From contig OZ026516.1 of NCBI GenBank assembly GCA_964019695.1, forward strand, positions 78,633,018-78,697,017: a DNA stretch of 64,000 bases. The letters are read 5' to 3'. Below the pieces are notes generated by a model that saw nothing but the letters and a program-made list of their open reading frames with translations, was not told the origin of the DNA and did no database searches. The stretch's first letter is position 1. Every line of letters starts with the position of its first letter. Positions 34,601-46,299 of this stretch are shown piece by piece. The translations under genes were made by a program, and so were the position numbers. Source of the DNA: Loripinus fragilis (taxonomy: Eukaryota; Mollusca; Bivalvia; Lucinida; Lucinidae).

Positions 34601-35387
34601 CAATGTACAACGTCGCAAGTGCCGTTACTTGCCGTTCACTCGCAATTGTCCGGTCACTTCCGCTCCCTGGGTGTGATAATAGGCCAGGATAGTTCCTTTG
34701 CCGAACTTGCCCCGAGGGGTGGCCAAACTTACCCAATAGCAGGGCAAGTTCAGCCATCATGACCTGTTCTCCTTGGATGAAGATTACCCTCTATCGTACA
34801 GAGACACATGATGGGGGTTACTGGGACTGGTACCGCCCTGTTGTGCCTTACTTAGATATAAAGGGTTTCGCAGGCCTTGAAGTTATAGTCTTTCGAAAAT
34901 TGTACGTTTTCAAAAATGGGGCCGAACTAGCCCTGGTCTCTCCTATCTTTATCGAAAATCATCGCATAGGCTAAAATCAATAGGTGGAACATTAATAATA
35001 ACCAAGTATACTGGGTCTGAGATAATAATAGTAAATAACAATAACTTGGATTTAATAAAATTGGCATTTTATTATTCGCAGAGGGTCTGAAAGCCACAGT
35101 CAAGTAAATCACAGTTCCAGTTGATTTTTAGACCTGAATTGGGAATTTGAGAGGTCTTCAAGCGATTTTGGCAAATATTGTGAAAATAAAAAAAAATAAC
35201 TGAAGAAAAAGTATAAAGAGATATTACTAAAATTGCGTTATTTTCACGAAACTGGTCGTTTTAGGGCACGATTTTAGATAAAGTATATGTTTGAAAAATC
35301 TCCAACGAGGATAATATTGAAAAAATAAACTATGTTGGTCGGCACTCGGGGGGCTGTGCTGGGCAGTGCCTTTCAGGCCAGACCATT
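28681..35387. mobile_element. Composite element bounded by concentric inverted repeats, 6.7 kb
   Basis: Three inverted pairs nest in order. The outermost is 28681-28740 with 35330-35387 (both contain CGAGTGCCGACC). The middle is 28784-28830 with 34700-34950 (AGGGGAGACCGGGGCTAGTT against its complement). The innermost is 29850-29940 with 34585-34680 ('cgcaattgtccggtcact' and complement). The ordered nesting suggests one long-TIR element, or successive insertions sharing a symmetry point. The interior has no open frame above 100 codons and no recognised transposase. A clear target duplication was not found. Confidence 0.65.
29945..34570. other. AT-rich interior without recognised genes
   Basis: All open frames are below 90 codons and none resembles a known domain. 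There is a CA-rich tract at about 31300-31330. This is the core of the composite above. Confidence 0.55.
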
Positions 35388-35423
35388 TTAAAAGCGTTTC
35401 CCTGGCGGGCCGGTGGTAGCTAA

Positions 35424-35601
35424 AGAAATAGATTCACGCTCACAGTGATTTGTTGCTTAATATTTCACTAACTGGCGGTCAGTCGTTAAAGTGAATAAAA
35501 TCATGAGCGTGAAGCGCGAATGATTTATCCGCTTACGACTGACCGACAGATAGTGATATATTAAGCAACAAATTAACTGCCAGTGCGAATTTATTTCGAT
35601 T
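35424..35601. mobile_element. Palindromic MITE
   Basis: 'gaaatagattcacgctcaca' pairs with 'agtgcgaatttatttcgatt', and the inner arms 'tttgttgcttaatat' pair with 'atattaagcaacaaa', then 'ggtcagtcgt' with 'acgactgacc'. It lies just right of the 28.7-35.4 kb composite. Confidence 0.8.
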
Positions 35602-35826
35602 CTAACACACAAAAAAATTAAAAATATGAAGGAATCCTTCATCATGAGTCTATAACGATTCTACCATCTTGAACAGACTGTCAGAATTCCCCGCAACTCT
35701 TGTTTAGACTGAAACACGTATTGTAACGTACATTTTGAACGTCCCAATAGTTGTAAAAACGACATTACACCGTCTATTGCCAACATTACAATGCCGTATG
35801 TGAAAGATTACATCATGAAAATCAAA

Positions 35827-37640
35827 CTAGCCACCGAATGATGTCACACCAGTCCGTGCCAAGTACGTGCAGTGATTTATCAACCAATAAATCACTGACT
35901 TTAACAATTGGCTATGTAGGCGAGGTGTTATACCTCTGTTATACCTGTTGGGGTTAAGCGACCGAGTCATACAAACCCCATGAAATTCTTGAAAATGTCT
36001 ATCTAGGTTGTTTTTGAATCAGTTCACAGTAGTAGATGATATTACTTTCTCTGGAAGTCGATTCCATGCATTGATCACACGTTGACTGATATTATCATAT
36101 CTGATATTCAATCTTGATCTTGGTTTATTTAACTTGAGAGAATTTCCTCTAGTGACAGAAATATTAAGTTCAAAAAGGCTATCCGAGGGAATGCCTTCTA
36201 ATCCTTTAAGTATTTTGAATGATTCAATAAGGTCTCCACGATGTATTCTAAGCTCTAGGGTGGTAAGATTTAAATACTTAAGTCTATCATGATATGGCAT
36301 GTGAGCTATTTCAGGAATCAACTTGGTTGCTCTGTGTTGAACTTGTTCAAGTAGTTCTAAATCTTTGATTAATGACGGATTCCATGCTTGTATACAATAT
36401 TCTAACTTTGGTCTCACAAGGCTTTTGTAAAGACTGACAATGGCGTTTTTATCCCTTGATACTATATGGCGTTTAATCATTCCTAATGTCATATTGGCTT
36501 TCTTAACTGCACTAACACATTGTTTTGAAGGCTTCAAGTCATTTGACACAATAATACCCAAGTCAGTCTCTTCTCTAACAGATTGTAAAATTTCACCATT
36601 CACACTATAATCACAATATGCATTGTTATGTCCTATATGGAGAATTTTACATTTCTTCAGATTAAAAAGCATTTGCCAATCATTGGACCATTGACATAAA
36701 TTGTTTATATCTTGTTGAAGTATATCAATATCCTCTGCTGTCGGAACAGATATGTAAATTTTACAATCATCTGCAAACTTCTGGGTGTGGCTGGATACCA
36801 CTGTATCACTGTCATTTACAAAAATCAAAAAAGTATCGGTCCAAGGACAGAGCCTTGGGGCACACCTGATAAAACGTCCTGTAATCTTGAAAATTTGCCA
36901 TTCATTACAACCTGTTGCTTGCGATCACACAACCATTCACCGATCCATGCTGCTACATTGCCACTTATACCGTGAGATTAAATTTTGTGCAGAAGTCTTT
37001 TGTGTGGCACATTATCAAAGGCTTTGCTAAAGTCAAGATAAATCACATCCATAGGCTTGCCTTCATCAATTGCTTTAGTAACATCTTCCAGGAATGATAA
37101 TAAGTTAGTTAAACAAGATTTTCCTTTAGTAAATCCATGTTGGGACTTTAACAGTAATGTATGTGTACTAAGATGGTTCACAATATTGTCTCGTAAAATA
37201 GATTCAAGAACTTTGCAGATCTGTGAAGTTAAGCTTATTGGTCGGTAATTCCCAGGATCCGATTTATCACCTTTCTTAAATATGAGAGTAACATTGGCAT
37301 GTTTCCAGTCGGCAGGCACTTGTTTGAGATGAATACTCATATTAAAAATTAAAATTAATGGCTCTGAAATATAATCACAAATGTCCAACAGAAGTGAGGA
37401 GCTAATATTATCAGGTCCAGGTGATTTATTCCGTTTCAGTTTAAGCAGGTGTTTTCTGACTAATTCTGGAGTGATATTAATGTCTGTTAGTTTTTCTTCA
37501 GAATCTCCTTTGAATTTAACGCTTGAACTTGTAATATTTTCAGTATTCTCTCGTGTAAATGACGATGCAAAGAAAGCATTTAACTCTTCAGCCATAAACT
37601 TCAAGTCTGAACTAACTTCTCCATTCTGTGTGTTAGGTTA
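35827..37640 (-). pseudogene. Non-LTR retrotransposon reverse transcriptase (CR1/jockey-like), broken and 5'-truncated
   Basis: Minus-strand frames give an ordered non-LTR reverse transcriptase. The fingers come first (KLKRNKSPGPDNISS, NYRPISLTSQICKVLE). Palm motif A is YLDFSKAFDNVPH, followed by GVPQGSVLGP, motif C FADD, and the thumb and C-terminal region with HRATKLIP and LRIHRGDLIESFKIL. Damage: an in-frame TAA at 36978-36980, a one-base frameshift near 36829 between GVPQGSVLGP and FVND, and a TGA at about 36019-36021. The frame then continues to a stop at 35827-35829. The upstream endonuclease is absent. The C-terminal signature fits CR1/jockey-type elements; a finer clade needs a tree. 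It is an inactive fossil copy. Confidence 0.92.
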
Positions 37641-38149
37641 AACATTAAATGCTGGCCTGGTGGATTTGTACTCTTAAGAGGATCCGGATCAGTATTGCTA
37701 AGGAACCCAATACTTTTTATTATTATTTTTAGAGGGGTCCCGTTCCCACTTCTGGGTATAATTGAGCTTTAGGGTGTGCAAGGGTTCAATATTCTCCCAT
37801 ATTGACGTTTATTCGCATTTTTGTATCTTCCGGTATTTAGCTATACCCGCTATCGAAAGCGGAAGTGGTATGGCTGTCATTGGAAAAGTCGCGAAGTGTT
37901 TTCGAAGTTTTCGAAGAATAACACCCGCAGTGGCGTACATTTGGCCTTCAATTAGGTATTACTTTTTAGAACAAAACATTTAAGTTCATCCGTTACCTGT
38001 TCATCATATACAGGTGTGTTATTATTTGCATGGCGTCAATTTATCTTCTTTTATGGTCAGATAACCTTATTCCGGGAAATCGTAATTTCGGCATTATTTT
38101 CCGATACGTTAGATTCTGACCTACGGTTCACCTGTGACGGTTGAAGCTA
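37641..38149. other. Spacer between two back-to-back LINE fragments
   Basis: A 73-codon plus-strand frame at 37762-37983 has no recognised family. The segment separates the truncated 5' side of the minus-strand LINE from that of the plus-strand LINE. Confidence 0.5.
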
Positions 38150-39539
38150 TAACAGAATGCAGCAAAGAGTTCAACAAAGTTCAAAGATCAGCCATGCTGA
38201 AGGCCACAGGATGTGTTAGCAGTACCAGTACAGTAAGCTTAGAAATTCTCACAAACACATTTAATACCAATGGACTTACATTTAAAGTTGAGACAGGCTC
38301 AAGAAGTGGTAAGAATTGCTGCAAAACATAGTGATGACCCATTAAAGGAAGAATTTGAAACATGGATGGCGGGCAACAACAGTAATGGAAGGAAACCTGT
38401 TTTATTCCATTTACTTAGGTCATGGTTCAGAGAAATGAAAGGTTCAGTGGAGTTTGACAGGATAGGAAAAGAATTTCAGTACAGCAGAGAATGCATGGGT
38501 ATGATTAAAGAAAGGGAGATATTTGATGCAGAAGAATTGGCTTATAGTAAAGATGAACAGACAGAGAACATCAGAGATTTCCTAAACCAAAGTACAGACA
38601 GAGAGGTCTTGCTATTCACAGACGGCTCAGCCTTAGGAAATCCTGGACCAACGGGTGCAGGTGCTGTGGCATATGTTGATGGGTACAAGTGCTCCCCCGT
38701 GTTGTTGAAGAAAGGTGTCAGCCCATTAAGTAATAATTATACAGGAGAGCTTGTGGGCATTCAGATAGGTCTAGAATTCCTCTCAGAATTGGATTATGTT
38801 CAGAATAGGTCAATTCACATTCTCACAGACTGTCAGCCAGCTATTAAAACAGCATTTGGAAACCAACTACCAAAAAACAAAATAGATATTGTCTTTGACA
38901 TCAAGAACAGCCTAGGTAAAATTCAAGAAAGAAATAACAAAATCATAGTACACTGGGTACCTGGACACAAAGAGATAGAAGGCAACGAGTTGGCGGATAA
39001 ACAGGCAAAGGAAGCAGCTTCAGAAATTTGCAAACCAGACATACCAGTAGAACCAATATTTGACAAAAAAGAAGCAGTAACTGAAATCAAAAAGCAAATG
39101 GTCACCAAATGGAACCGAAAATATGCCTGTTCTGAAAACGGTTAGCAGCATACAGGATATATTTTATGAAGTTGGAAAGAGAAATTGCTATGGAGAAAGG
39201 GACAGACCGACATTTGCAGCTTTAAACCAACTGTTGAGTGGTCATTCAATTCTAAACAGTCTCCGTGCTAAGATTGACAAGAATCTTTCCAGTATATGTG
39301 ATAACTGCCAGGAACTGGAAGATGTTGACCATTTTGTATTTCATTGTGGCAAGTATACAACAGAGAGGAATAGACTTAAGTGAACAGTGGAAGATATATT
39401 ATGGAGAGAAGGGTGCAATGATGTTACTTGCATAGACTTAAAGTTACTTGGGGGATACAATGAAAATGTTAGCAGTAATGGTCAAAATGAGCTTATTGCA
39501 GCCCTGATGGAATTCATCAGGTGCTCGCACAGATTTTAG
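38150..39539 (+). pseudogene. C-terminal part of a RNase H-bearing non-LTR retrotransposon (I-like), broken
   Basis: It begins in the reverse-transcriptase thumb region (FNKVQRSAMLKATGCVSSTS), shifts frame near 38255, then reads LHLKLRQAQEVVRIAAKHSD. A full ribonuclease H domain follows: LLFTDGSALGNPGPTGAGAV with catalytic D, NNYTGELVGIQIGLEFL with E, ILTDCQPAI with D, and WVPGHKEIEGNELADKQAKE with H and D. A frameshift near 39115-39145 leads into a C-terminal segment with CDNC...DHFVFHC, a C2HC zinc-knuckle-like motif. A TGA interrupts at 39381-39383, and the frame ends at 39537-39539. An RNase H followed by a zinc knuckle suits the I/Nimb-type clade (inference). The 3' tail is (CAA)n at 39657-39678. 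Confidence 0.9.
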
Positions 39540-39656
39540 ATATTAAAGCTGATCGCACGCATATGCACAAGAGGTACATGAGTATTGCAGCAAGTGAAAG
39601 AAGTACAAGAGAGAAGAGCACTATAAGCTTATAGGCAGCGGAAGAATGCCAAAATA

Positions 39657-39678
39657 GACAAACAACAACAACAACAAC
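39657..39678 (+). repeat. (ACA)n 3' tail of the LINE
   Basis: Seven or so ACA units end the sequence downstream of the LINE stop, as expected for a simple-repeat retrotransposon tail. Confidence 0.8.
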
Positions 39679-39730
39679 CTACTTAATTCGCAGGAAATGT
39701 CCGTATTTTTTAAATGATATCATTTCTATT

Positions 39731-41189
39731 CAAGGTTGGGCGGTCAAAACCTACCCCGGTTTTAACCAGCGGTTTTAACCGGTTAAAACCGCCCTGGTCA
39801 ATATGCCAAAAAGTGGTCAATACTGGTCAATACGAATCTGAGTGGTCGATTGAATTTTTTAAATGGCGGTTTTGGTGGTCGATTGAGATATTAGGTCAGG
39901 TTTTAGGTTCTATTTATTGAAAAAAGAAAATTCCTAACAATGGCATTTTTTTACCTTAGCACTGACTCCTGATTTACAGTCCAGGCACCTACTGACTAAC
40001 ACTAGTCTTTTTAATCATCAAGGACAGAATAGAATAACCATACAGCCTTACAGGGTCTTTTTTCATCCTTTTGTGACCATAACTTTTATGAATTTATGAC
40101 ACTGGTTTAATTTAACTGATAGCAACTGATAACAGGATGACCACACTTTCACACCTCTATATTAACACAGATGCCAGTGAATTAGCCAATGCTTTTTAAG
40201 CTCAGTGATTAGATTGGTCTAATAAACTGGACACACCTTCTTAACCCTTAAAGCCCAAGAAAAAAATGCAAAAATGTCATCTGCTGAAGTCTTCTGCTGC
40301 AAATAATTGCCTAACATTACTGACAAATTAAGTATAGACGCAAACAGCGTGGACCCATAAAGGAGCAGTCTGATCTGGGTCCACACTGTTTGCCATAGAG
40401 GCTTCTTAAACATATCAGCAGAAGAGAAAAGCAAATGACTATTGTTGCAATTGGCGCGTCAAGGGTTAAGTCTGAGAAACATGTCCAGTATTTTGACAGT
40501 CTCCTTGATATATTGTTAATTATTTAGTTTTTTTTTTGTTTTTTTTTTACAATTTCCACACCTTTGTCTTTTCAGGTGAGAAGCCAATTCAATTTGCAAT
40601 TTAACTTATAGAGCAAAGACGAATTTGTATATGATGACCCCTTTGATGATCAATTGAAGTATTGATTGATTTTTTGTACTTTCTTTCATTTAATAAGTCA
40701 CTGATTTAAAAAAAATATGACTATGAATAAGCTAGTTTTAAAATTTATTTAATTTCATTGCTTGCATTTGCTTTACTTTTTTATTAATGATTAATAGAAA
40801 ATAAGTTCAAGTCTTCAGTCTGAACTGAAAGTTTTGGTGATTCAGTTTGATTGAGACAAAATATCTTGACTATTGAATTTCATTTTTGTTTGTTTTAGGT
40901 CTATTTAATTATCAATACATTTTTTAAAGCTATAGCAACCCATGAAACATATCAATTAAGCCTGTATTATCTTATATTGAAATTATTTTAAGTCTGTTTA
41001 TAGACCATTAGAGTCCAGTAAATTGGGATAACTAATGCTAAGTATCTGCACATCAACCTTGTTTTTCAATTGATCATGGTTTTTTCAATTGACCAATTGA
41101 CCACCAATCGACCAGTAATGACCGGTTAAAACCAGTATTGACCACTGGTCTGGTCAATATGCATATTGACCGGTCGATTGCCAACCTTG
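39731..41189. mobile_element. Non-autonomous hAT-like element, perfect 8-bp target duplication
   Basis: Left end CAAGGTTGGG and right end CCAACCTTG are inverted. TTTCTATT is duplicated exactly at 39723-39730 and 41190-41197. Subterminal regions at both ends are dense in 'tggtcaat' and 'ggttttaacc' motifs in opposite orientation, plausible transposase-binding sites. There is no transposase. A TTAA MITE is nested at 40241-40469. Confidence 0.92.
40241..40469 (-). mobile_element. MITE with TTAA duplication, copy 3 of 3 (inverted)
   Basis: TTAA at 40241-40244 and 40466-40469. The reverse complement aligns to 19112-19344. It is inserted within the hAT-like element, so it is younger than that insertion. 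Confidence 0.88.
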
Positions 41190-41304
41190 TTTCTATTCAT
41201 AATGTTGGGTTGACATCACAGTGGCCATATTTTTTCATTTGCTAAGTGAAAAACTCGGAGCGCCTTGGCAGGTTCAGTTGATCAAGATTTCTAAGTATAT
41301 AAAT

Positions 41305-41689
41305 CAGGGATCAAGCTAGGGAGCGACTAGGGCGAAATAGTCGCCCTAGGGACCGAAATTTCGCCCAAAATGGGACCCAGGGAGAAGTGGGAGTCTCCCT
41401 AAAAAAAAAAAAAAAAAAAAAAATTTTTTTTTTAGGGAGACTCAATTTCATTCTGTCACTACACAAATGCAAGCTGTGGTCAAATTATCAGACAATCTAC
41501 TACCACTGCATTGTGTTTCTCCTTCCATTAAATGGCAATAGTATGTGTAATGGCTAATTTGCTTCTAAATTGACAGAAAATGCCGTAATTTTGCGCTATA
41601 ACTTCTCCCTATCTGACTGTCACTTCTCCCTAATTTTCCTGCAGGGAGAAGTCACTTCTCCCTAAAATTCTGGGCCAGCTTGGTCCCTG
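41305..41689. mobile_element. Small DNA transposon nested in the fold-back arm
   Basis: Ends CAGGGATCAAGC and GCTTGGTCCCTG, flanked by TAAAT (41300-41304, 41690-41694). Internally 'cttctccctaa' and 'agggagaagt' motifs recur and an A22-T11 run at about 41402-41432 forms a palindrome. The right arm of the host element lacks it, giving an empty-site reference. Confidence 0.85.
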
Positions 41690-42040
41690 TAAATGTACTT
41701 TGTTCGAAGTATATACTTAGAAGGAAGTATTGAGATTGAATGGGATTGAATGAGAATGACAATTATTTTTGTAAGGATACAGAGTTGCAAAATTATACTA
41801 AGACAGGGGTGAAGAGGATCATAAACCCTTTTATATTTTAGAATAATTTTCAATTTTTACTAATGCATTTTCTTTATTTTGAAAAAAAATGTTTTAAGGG
41901 TTTCTTTTGAGATGCCCCCTCAGATAAAACAGAAATACACACTCATGTCACGCTTGATGATTTTTCTCCTCACAGTGACATGGGGGACATCCTAAAAAAT
42001 ATCCTGAATGCATGTTTTTTCCTTTAAATGCAAAAACGCA

Positions 42041-42249
42041 TGAGTGTTTGTTTGTTTGTTTGATTTGATTCTTTACGTCCCATCAACAATCTTTCAGTTA
42101 TAAAGGGACGGGTCTTCCTTGGTTGAACCAGTACTAAGCTAGGATTAATGTTCTTGCTCAAGGACACAACACAGTGACGCCGGTGAGGCTCGAACCCGCG
42201 GCCCTTCGGTCTCGAGTCAAGCACTCTACCACTGAGCCACTGCGCTCCC
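42041..42249 (-). mobile_element. tRNA-derived SINE, second type
   Basis: The minus strand begins with A box TGGCTCAGTGG and B box GGTTCGAGCC, then 'tgtgttgtgtccttgagcaa', and ends in an AAAC-rich tail preceded by the complement of TTTACGTCCC. Flanked by AACGCA (42035-42040, 42250-42255). The head differs from the SINEs at 4277 and 47190 but the tail is shared. Confidence 0.85.
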
Positions 42250-42789
42250 AACGCAGGGGTGAAAATTGAAAAATATTTTGAAATATAAAAGGGTTTATGA
42301 TCCTCTTCACCCCTGTCTTAGTATAATTTTGCAACTCTGAATCCTTAAAAAAATACTTATCAACCTCATTCAATCCCATTCAATCTCAATACTTCCTTCT
42401 AAGTATATACTTCGAACGAAGTATATACTTAGAAATCATGATCAACTGAACCTGCTTGGGTTTTAACCGCAGGATTTAATCATATTTTGAAAAATTTGAT
42501 TGACAATGTATAACCAAGTAGCCCAATGGGCAACAATCGCTCACCTTGGATCCAGCATAATGTTTGGAGACACCATAATTTACGATGCTCAAAGGCAGGT
42601 AACTCTGAATTTGAAACAGTGACCAATAATTGATTCAAAAACATAAGATATGAGGGTCTTGATGGGGGGTCTGGTATTCACTATTCATAAAAAATTTAGC
42701 CCATTATTCATCTCATTCATTAAAATATTGGGTTATTCATTAAAATAAGACTAATTATTCATTAAAATTATTCATTAAAACACAAATAT

Positions 42790-43490
42790 TTCTACGGACA
42801 AGGCATTGGTTAAAATAATCCTTAAAATATAGTTATGTTTTAAGATTTGAGTGAGCGTAGCGACCGAGGAAAAATTTCTGTATTTTTATAGCGTAAATGA
42901 CATTTAAGAATTAAGGAAGTAGGGATATAGTAGGACATTTTCAAGAAAAAGTAGGGAAATGTAGGAACACAAGGAAAAGTAGGGCCTATCTGAAAGCCTG
43001 ATTAATATTTTTTTTTTATCAAAATCAGCATGATAAAAGTTGTAACAATAAAACCACCATTTGAAACAGAACAACTCTAAAAACTGAGAAATTAAGTGGC
43101 CTGATAAGAGTTTAATTTATAAAAACCGAGCGAACGAAGCGAGCAAGGTAGGAAAATTTTTTACAGCCAAATGAAAATGCATATGACTCCCCTACTTTTT
43201 AGCCCCCCCCCCCCCCACCCCCCTCCCCAACCCCGACACTTAAATAATGAGCGGCCCCTATTAAAATTGCAAAAAATATGTATGATAAAGTATTAGAGTC
43301 AGAGTAATAGTTCTTGCACTTCTAAATTGTGCAAAATTTCATCCAAAACAGTAACTTTAACATGTACACCAATTCAATATACTGTGATCTTTCGGGCTTT
43401 AAAAATTGCAATTGTCAAATGAATGAAGAAGGTGATTTTTCTTATTGTTACTTAATGCCTAAATGAAATACAGGAACCACACATACATTT
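42790..43490. other. Element A interior, no gene
   Basis: AT-rich sequence with two 'gcgaacgaagcgagc'-like motifs (42844-42875, 43130-43150) about 290 bp apart and a C-run at 43203-43217. No frame of note. Confidence 0.5.
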
Positions 43491-43499
43491 CATTTTAGC

Positions 43500-43580
43500 C
43501 TAAAACATAGACTGTGGGTACTTGATAGAACTGCTTCAATGAGGCGGTTCTAATGAGTATCCACATTCTATGTTTTATTA
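43500..43580. mobile_element. Short hairpin MITE (AAAAGAACC family), diverged copy
   Basis: 'aaaacatagactgtgggtac' is mirrored by 'gtatccacattctatgtttt' around 'gaactgcttcaatgaggcgg'. Related to 12308, 17215 and 20160. Confidence 0.6.
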
Positions 43581-43955
43581 CTAAAATAAGAAATATACAC
43601 CCAGGTTTTGCTGTATAAAATGGGGTTCAAGGGGGTTTACACTGTTTAGATTTAATGTGTACCCATAATCTACGTTTTGAGCAAAAATAAGAAAATATCA
43701 AGAATTTTCGACTGAAAACAGACATTTTTGCAGCTAAACAAAAACCGACTGAGTACAGATAGATAAGATAGACACATTTTTTGAGACATTTTATCAATAG
43801 ATTATGAGGCAACTCACCAACACTTTATGAGACAATTCACTGATAAATTTTGAGTCAACTCACAGACACATTATCATTTTTATGAGACAATTTAATTCAC
43901 AGACACTTTAATGATCTTTAATTTCACTTCGTAAACAAACCTACCTAACATACAC

Positions 43956-44507
43956 CAGCAGCCTAGATAAGCAGCGTATTTGCGTAAATACGCAATTAAA
44001 ATCAGCAAAAAAGCAATTAAAATTAAATGTGTGCGTACCGAAAAGCAATTCCGTCGATCGGTATGCAATTGCATGCGATGTCATTGCGTACCATTTGGTC
44101 CATTTCGTTTCCATTTGTGTAATATACAAATGCCAGTCGGGTATTGATTTTTTTACTAGCGAGCACACAGTATAATTCCAATTTTATGAATAAAATATCG
44201 CCACCAGTCAAGTATTTTAGCGGAAAAACTTTGCAAAATGGATGCGAGCAACTAATGTCAACAAGGCAATGAGATTTGCTTTAAGTACAATAAAATTCAC
44301 TACTATGATACTCAGAAAGGCAGACGATGAGAGTAAATATGTAGGCACATCTGCTATGGCTTCATTCATTAAGAAAACGTTTGTTTCACTGCCAAAAACG
44401 TGGCGTAAAAAATATAAAAAATACGCAATTGTTTTTGCAAGTATGCAATTGAGGATAACCAGGTTGGGTAAATACCCAATTGAACCAAAAGCTTATCTAG
44501 GGCGCTG
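43956..44507. mobile_element. Non-autonomous DNA transposon, CAGC...GCTG ends
   Basis: Left CAGCAGCCTAGATAAGC and right GCTTATCTAGGGCGCTG, flanked by ATACAC (43950-43955, 44508-44513). 'tacgcaatt' and 'acccaatt' motifs resemble those in 15093-15897. An 88-codon plus-strand frame at 44242-44508 has no recognised family and may be a transposase relic. Confidence 0.78.
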
Positions 44508-44513
44508 ATACAC

Positions 44514-45288
44514 TATGGATTTTAATGCGGGTCGGAGAAGTCCTGGTTTTTAGCTCACTCTCACTTCTGGAGAAGACTTTTTACCTACGCACCATGCGGT
44601 GTCTTCTTCCCACAAACCCCACAAAGATATGTTACTTTCACATTTCAGCGCATTGAAGTCGGACGCTGTTTAGAGCTCTCAAGAAGTTTGTCATCGGGCT
44701 TATTTGAATAAGTCCTCTAGTGATATAGTTCATCTATCAGCTGTTGCTCAATTCTGAGCTGCTATCTAGTTTTTCTGTGGTAAACATGACTTGAAAGTCG
44801 GATAAGTTTTGTCAAGACGATTTCTAAACTTCACGTGGACAAACCATGCGAGGTGGGGTATACGCCAAAAAGCAAAGCAAGAAGACGTTTTGAGATATGA
44901 TAGTTTGCAGAAGTCATGGAACAAAAGTCGCAGAGACATGAATTCCTGACTCGCGATAATGCAGACTTTGGTATATGAACACGCCACAAAAGGCGTTGTA
45001 CATAGAATCTTTTTTCTCAGGTACAGTTTCTGAGAACTTGGATATTTATGGCATAATGCAAGGGGTAAGTATTTTTTCGCTGAGCAGGTTTCTGTTCATG
45101 TTGATGCAAATAACAGTGAGGCATCTGAACATTCGTAGAACTTGTCAGAAAGTTCAAAGAGAAAGGTAAATGCCTCTGTGGGGTTTGCCGGAAGAAGACA
45201 CCACACGGTGCGTAGGTAAAAAGTCTTCTCCAGAAGTGAGAGCGAACTAAAAGCCAGGACTTCTCCGACCCGGATTAAAATCCATAGG
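44514..45288. mobile_element. Fold-back element with ~110-bp arms
   Basis: Arm 44514-44625 ('tatggattttaatgcgggtc' onward) is mirrored by 45176-45288. The inner ends are 'acaaaccccacaaag' against 'ctgtggggtttg'. The unpaired centre (~550 bp) has a 73-codon minus frame without resemblance. It directly abuts the previous element. Confidence 0.82.
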
Positions 45289-46299
45289 TATGTTAGTTAG
45301 GTATTTTTTACTCTTAAAATTCTAATTTGAAAACAAATTTTTAAATTCTAAATCTAAAAGAATGTTGTTGGTGAATTGTCTCAGAAAATGTTGTTGAATT
45401 GTTCCGAAATCGATGTTGGTGAGTTGTTTTATCTTTTTTTCTTGATTTCCCCGAGTCACACTGTAATGGTAACAGGTTGTTTTGGCCCCACGCGGGGCAT
45501 TTTGACATGGGTTGTTTCAGCCGGAGTCGTGAAAGGGCCCTTTTTTCATTTCAGCCTAATTTTCCTGCCCATCTGTCCATCCATACACATATAATAATGC
45601 ATACATAATCACTTTCAGACTTTGTCCAAAACAATCAAGGACCGGAATGACTCTGAAAATTGGCCGAAATGACCCACCTACCAAGTCCAAACAACCCAAC
45701 CCCTAAATTTTGAATGAAACAACCCAGGGTCAAAATGACACGCATTTCGCAGTAACTCACATTTTAATTCCCCACAAGTTCCTATCAATGAAGCTCTTTC
45801 CAAGTTTCACTGAGCCTGTGTTTGTATCATATAATTTTCGCCTTTTCCGTTGTTGAATCTTGAGTTAAAAACATGGAACCCCAAGTGAATGGGCCTGCTC
45901 CTTTGTTTCCAAAAAGGTAATAATATTCATGTGAAAACTCATTATATTTTCGTTTTCTTTGGAATTTATTCACACTCTGGAGTCTGGACCTACTTCTTTC
46001 TTTCACAGTTTTGCAATCAGTATCATAGAATGTGAGCATAACAGGAGCCACATGATTACTTCCTGTGTCTTTTTCTTGAGTTTTTTGGGGACTTTTCTGT
46101 ATTAATCTCTATTTCAGAATGAGATGCCATTTTGTATGGACTCTTGCTAAAGAATGCCCCTTAGTCGACTGGGTTTTATAAATTTTAGAATTACCTATCA
46201 TTTGTGGTTGTTATAGTGTAGTTATTTGATAATCAGTCAATTACAAGGGGGGTGGGGGTGAGCAATCTAAAAAAACAAACTGAGTCAATATTCTATAAG
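45289..46299. other. Element A interior between fold-back and mariner
   Basis: No gene. Related 'gttgttt(t)ggcc' and 'aaacaaccca' blocks at 45474-45530 and 45690-45735 suggest a decayed inverted repeat. Confidence 0.45.

Larger units (their letters stand above)
41269..42454. mobile_element. 1.2-kb fold-back element, 5-bp target duplication
   Basis: Ends CAGGTTCAGTTGATCA and its complement are flanked by CTTGG (41264-41268, 42455-42459). The arms 41695-41860 and 42260-42425 are near-identical inverted copies (for example 'agacaggggtgaagaggatc'). The left arm is interrupted by a 385-bp insertion, and the loop holds a SINE. No coding frame. Confidence 0.88.

Noticed and set aside
44242..44508. 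88-codon gene
   Set aside because: It sits inside a 552-bp transposon and overlaps its terminal repeat; no family recognised.
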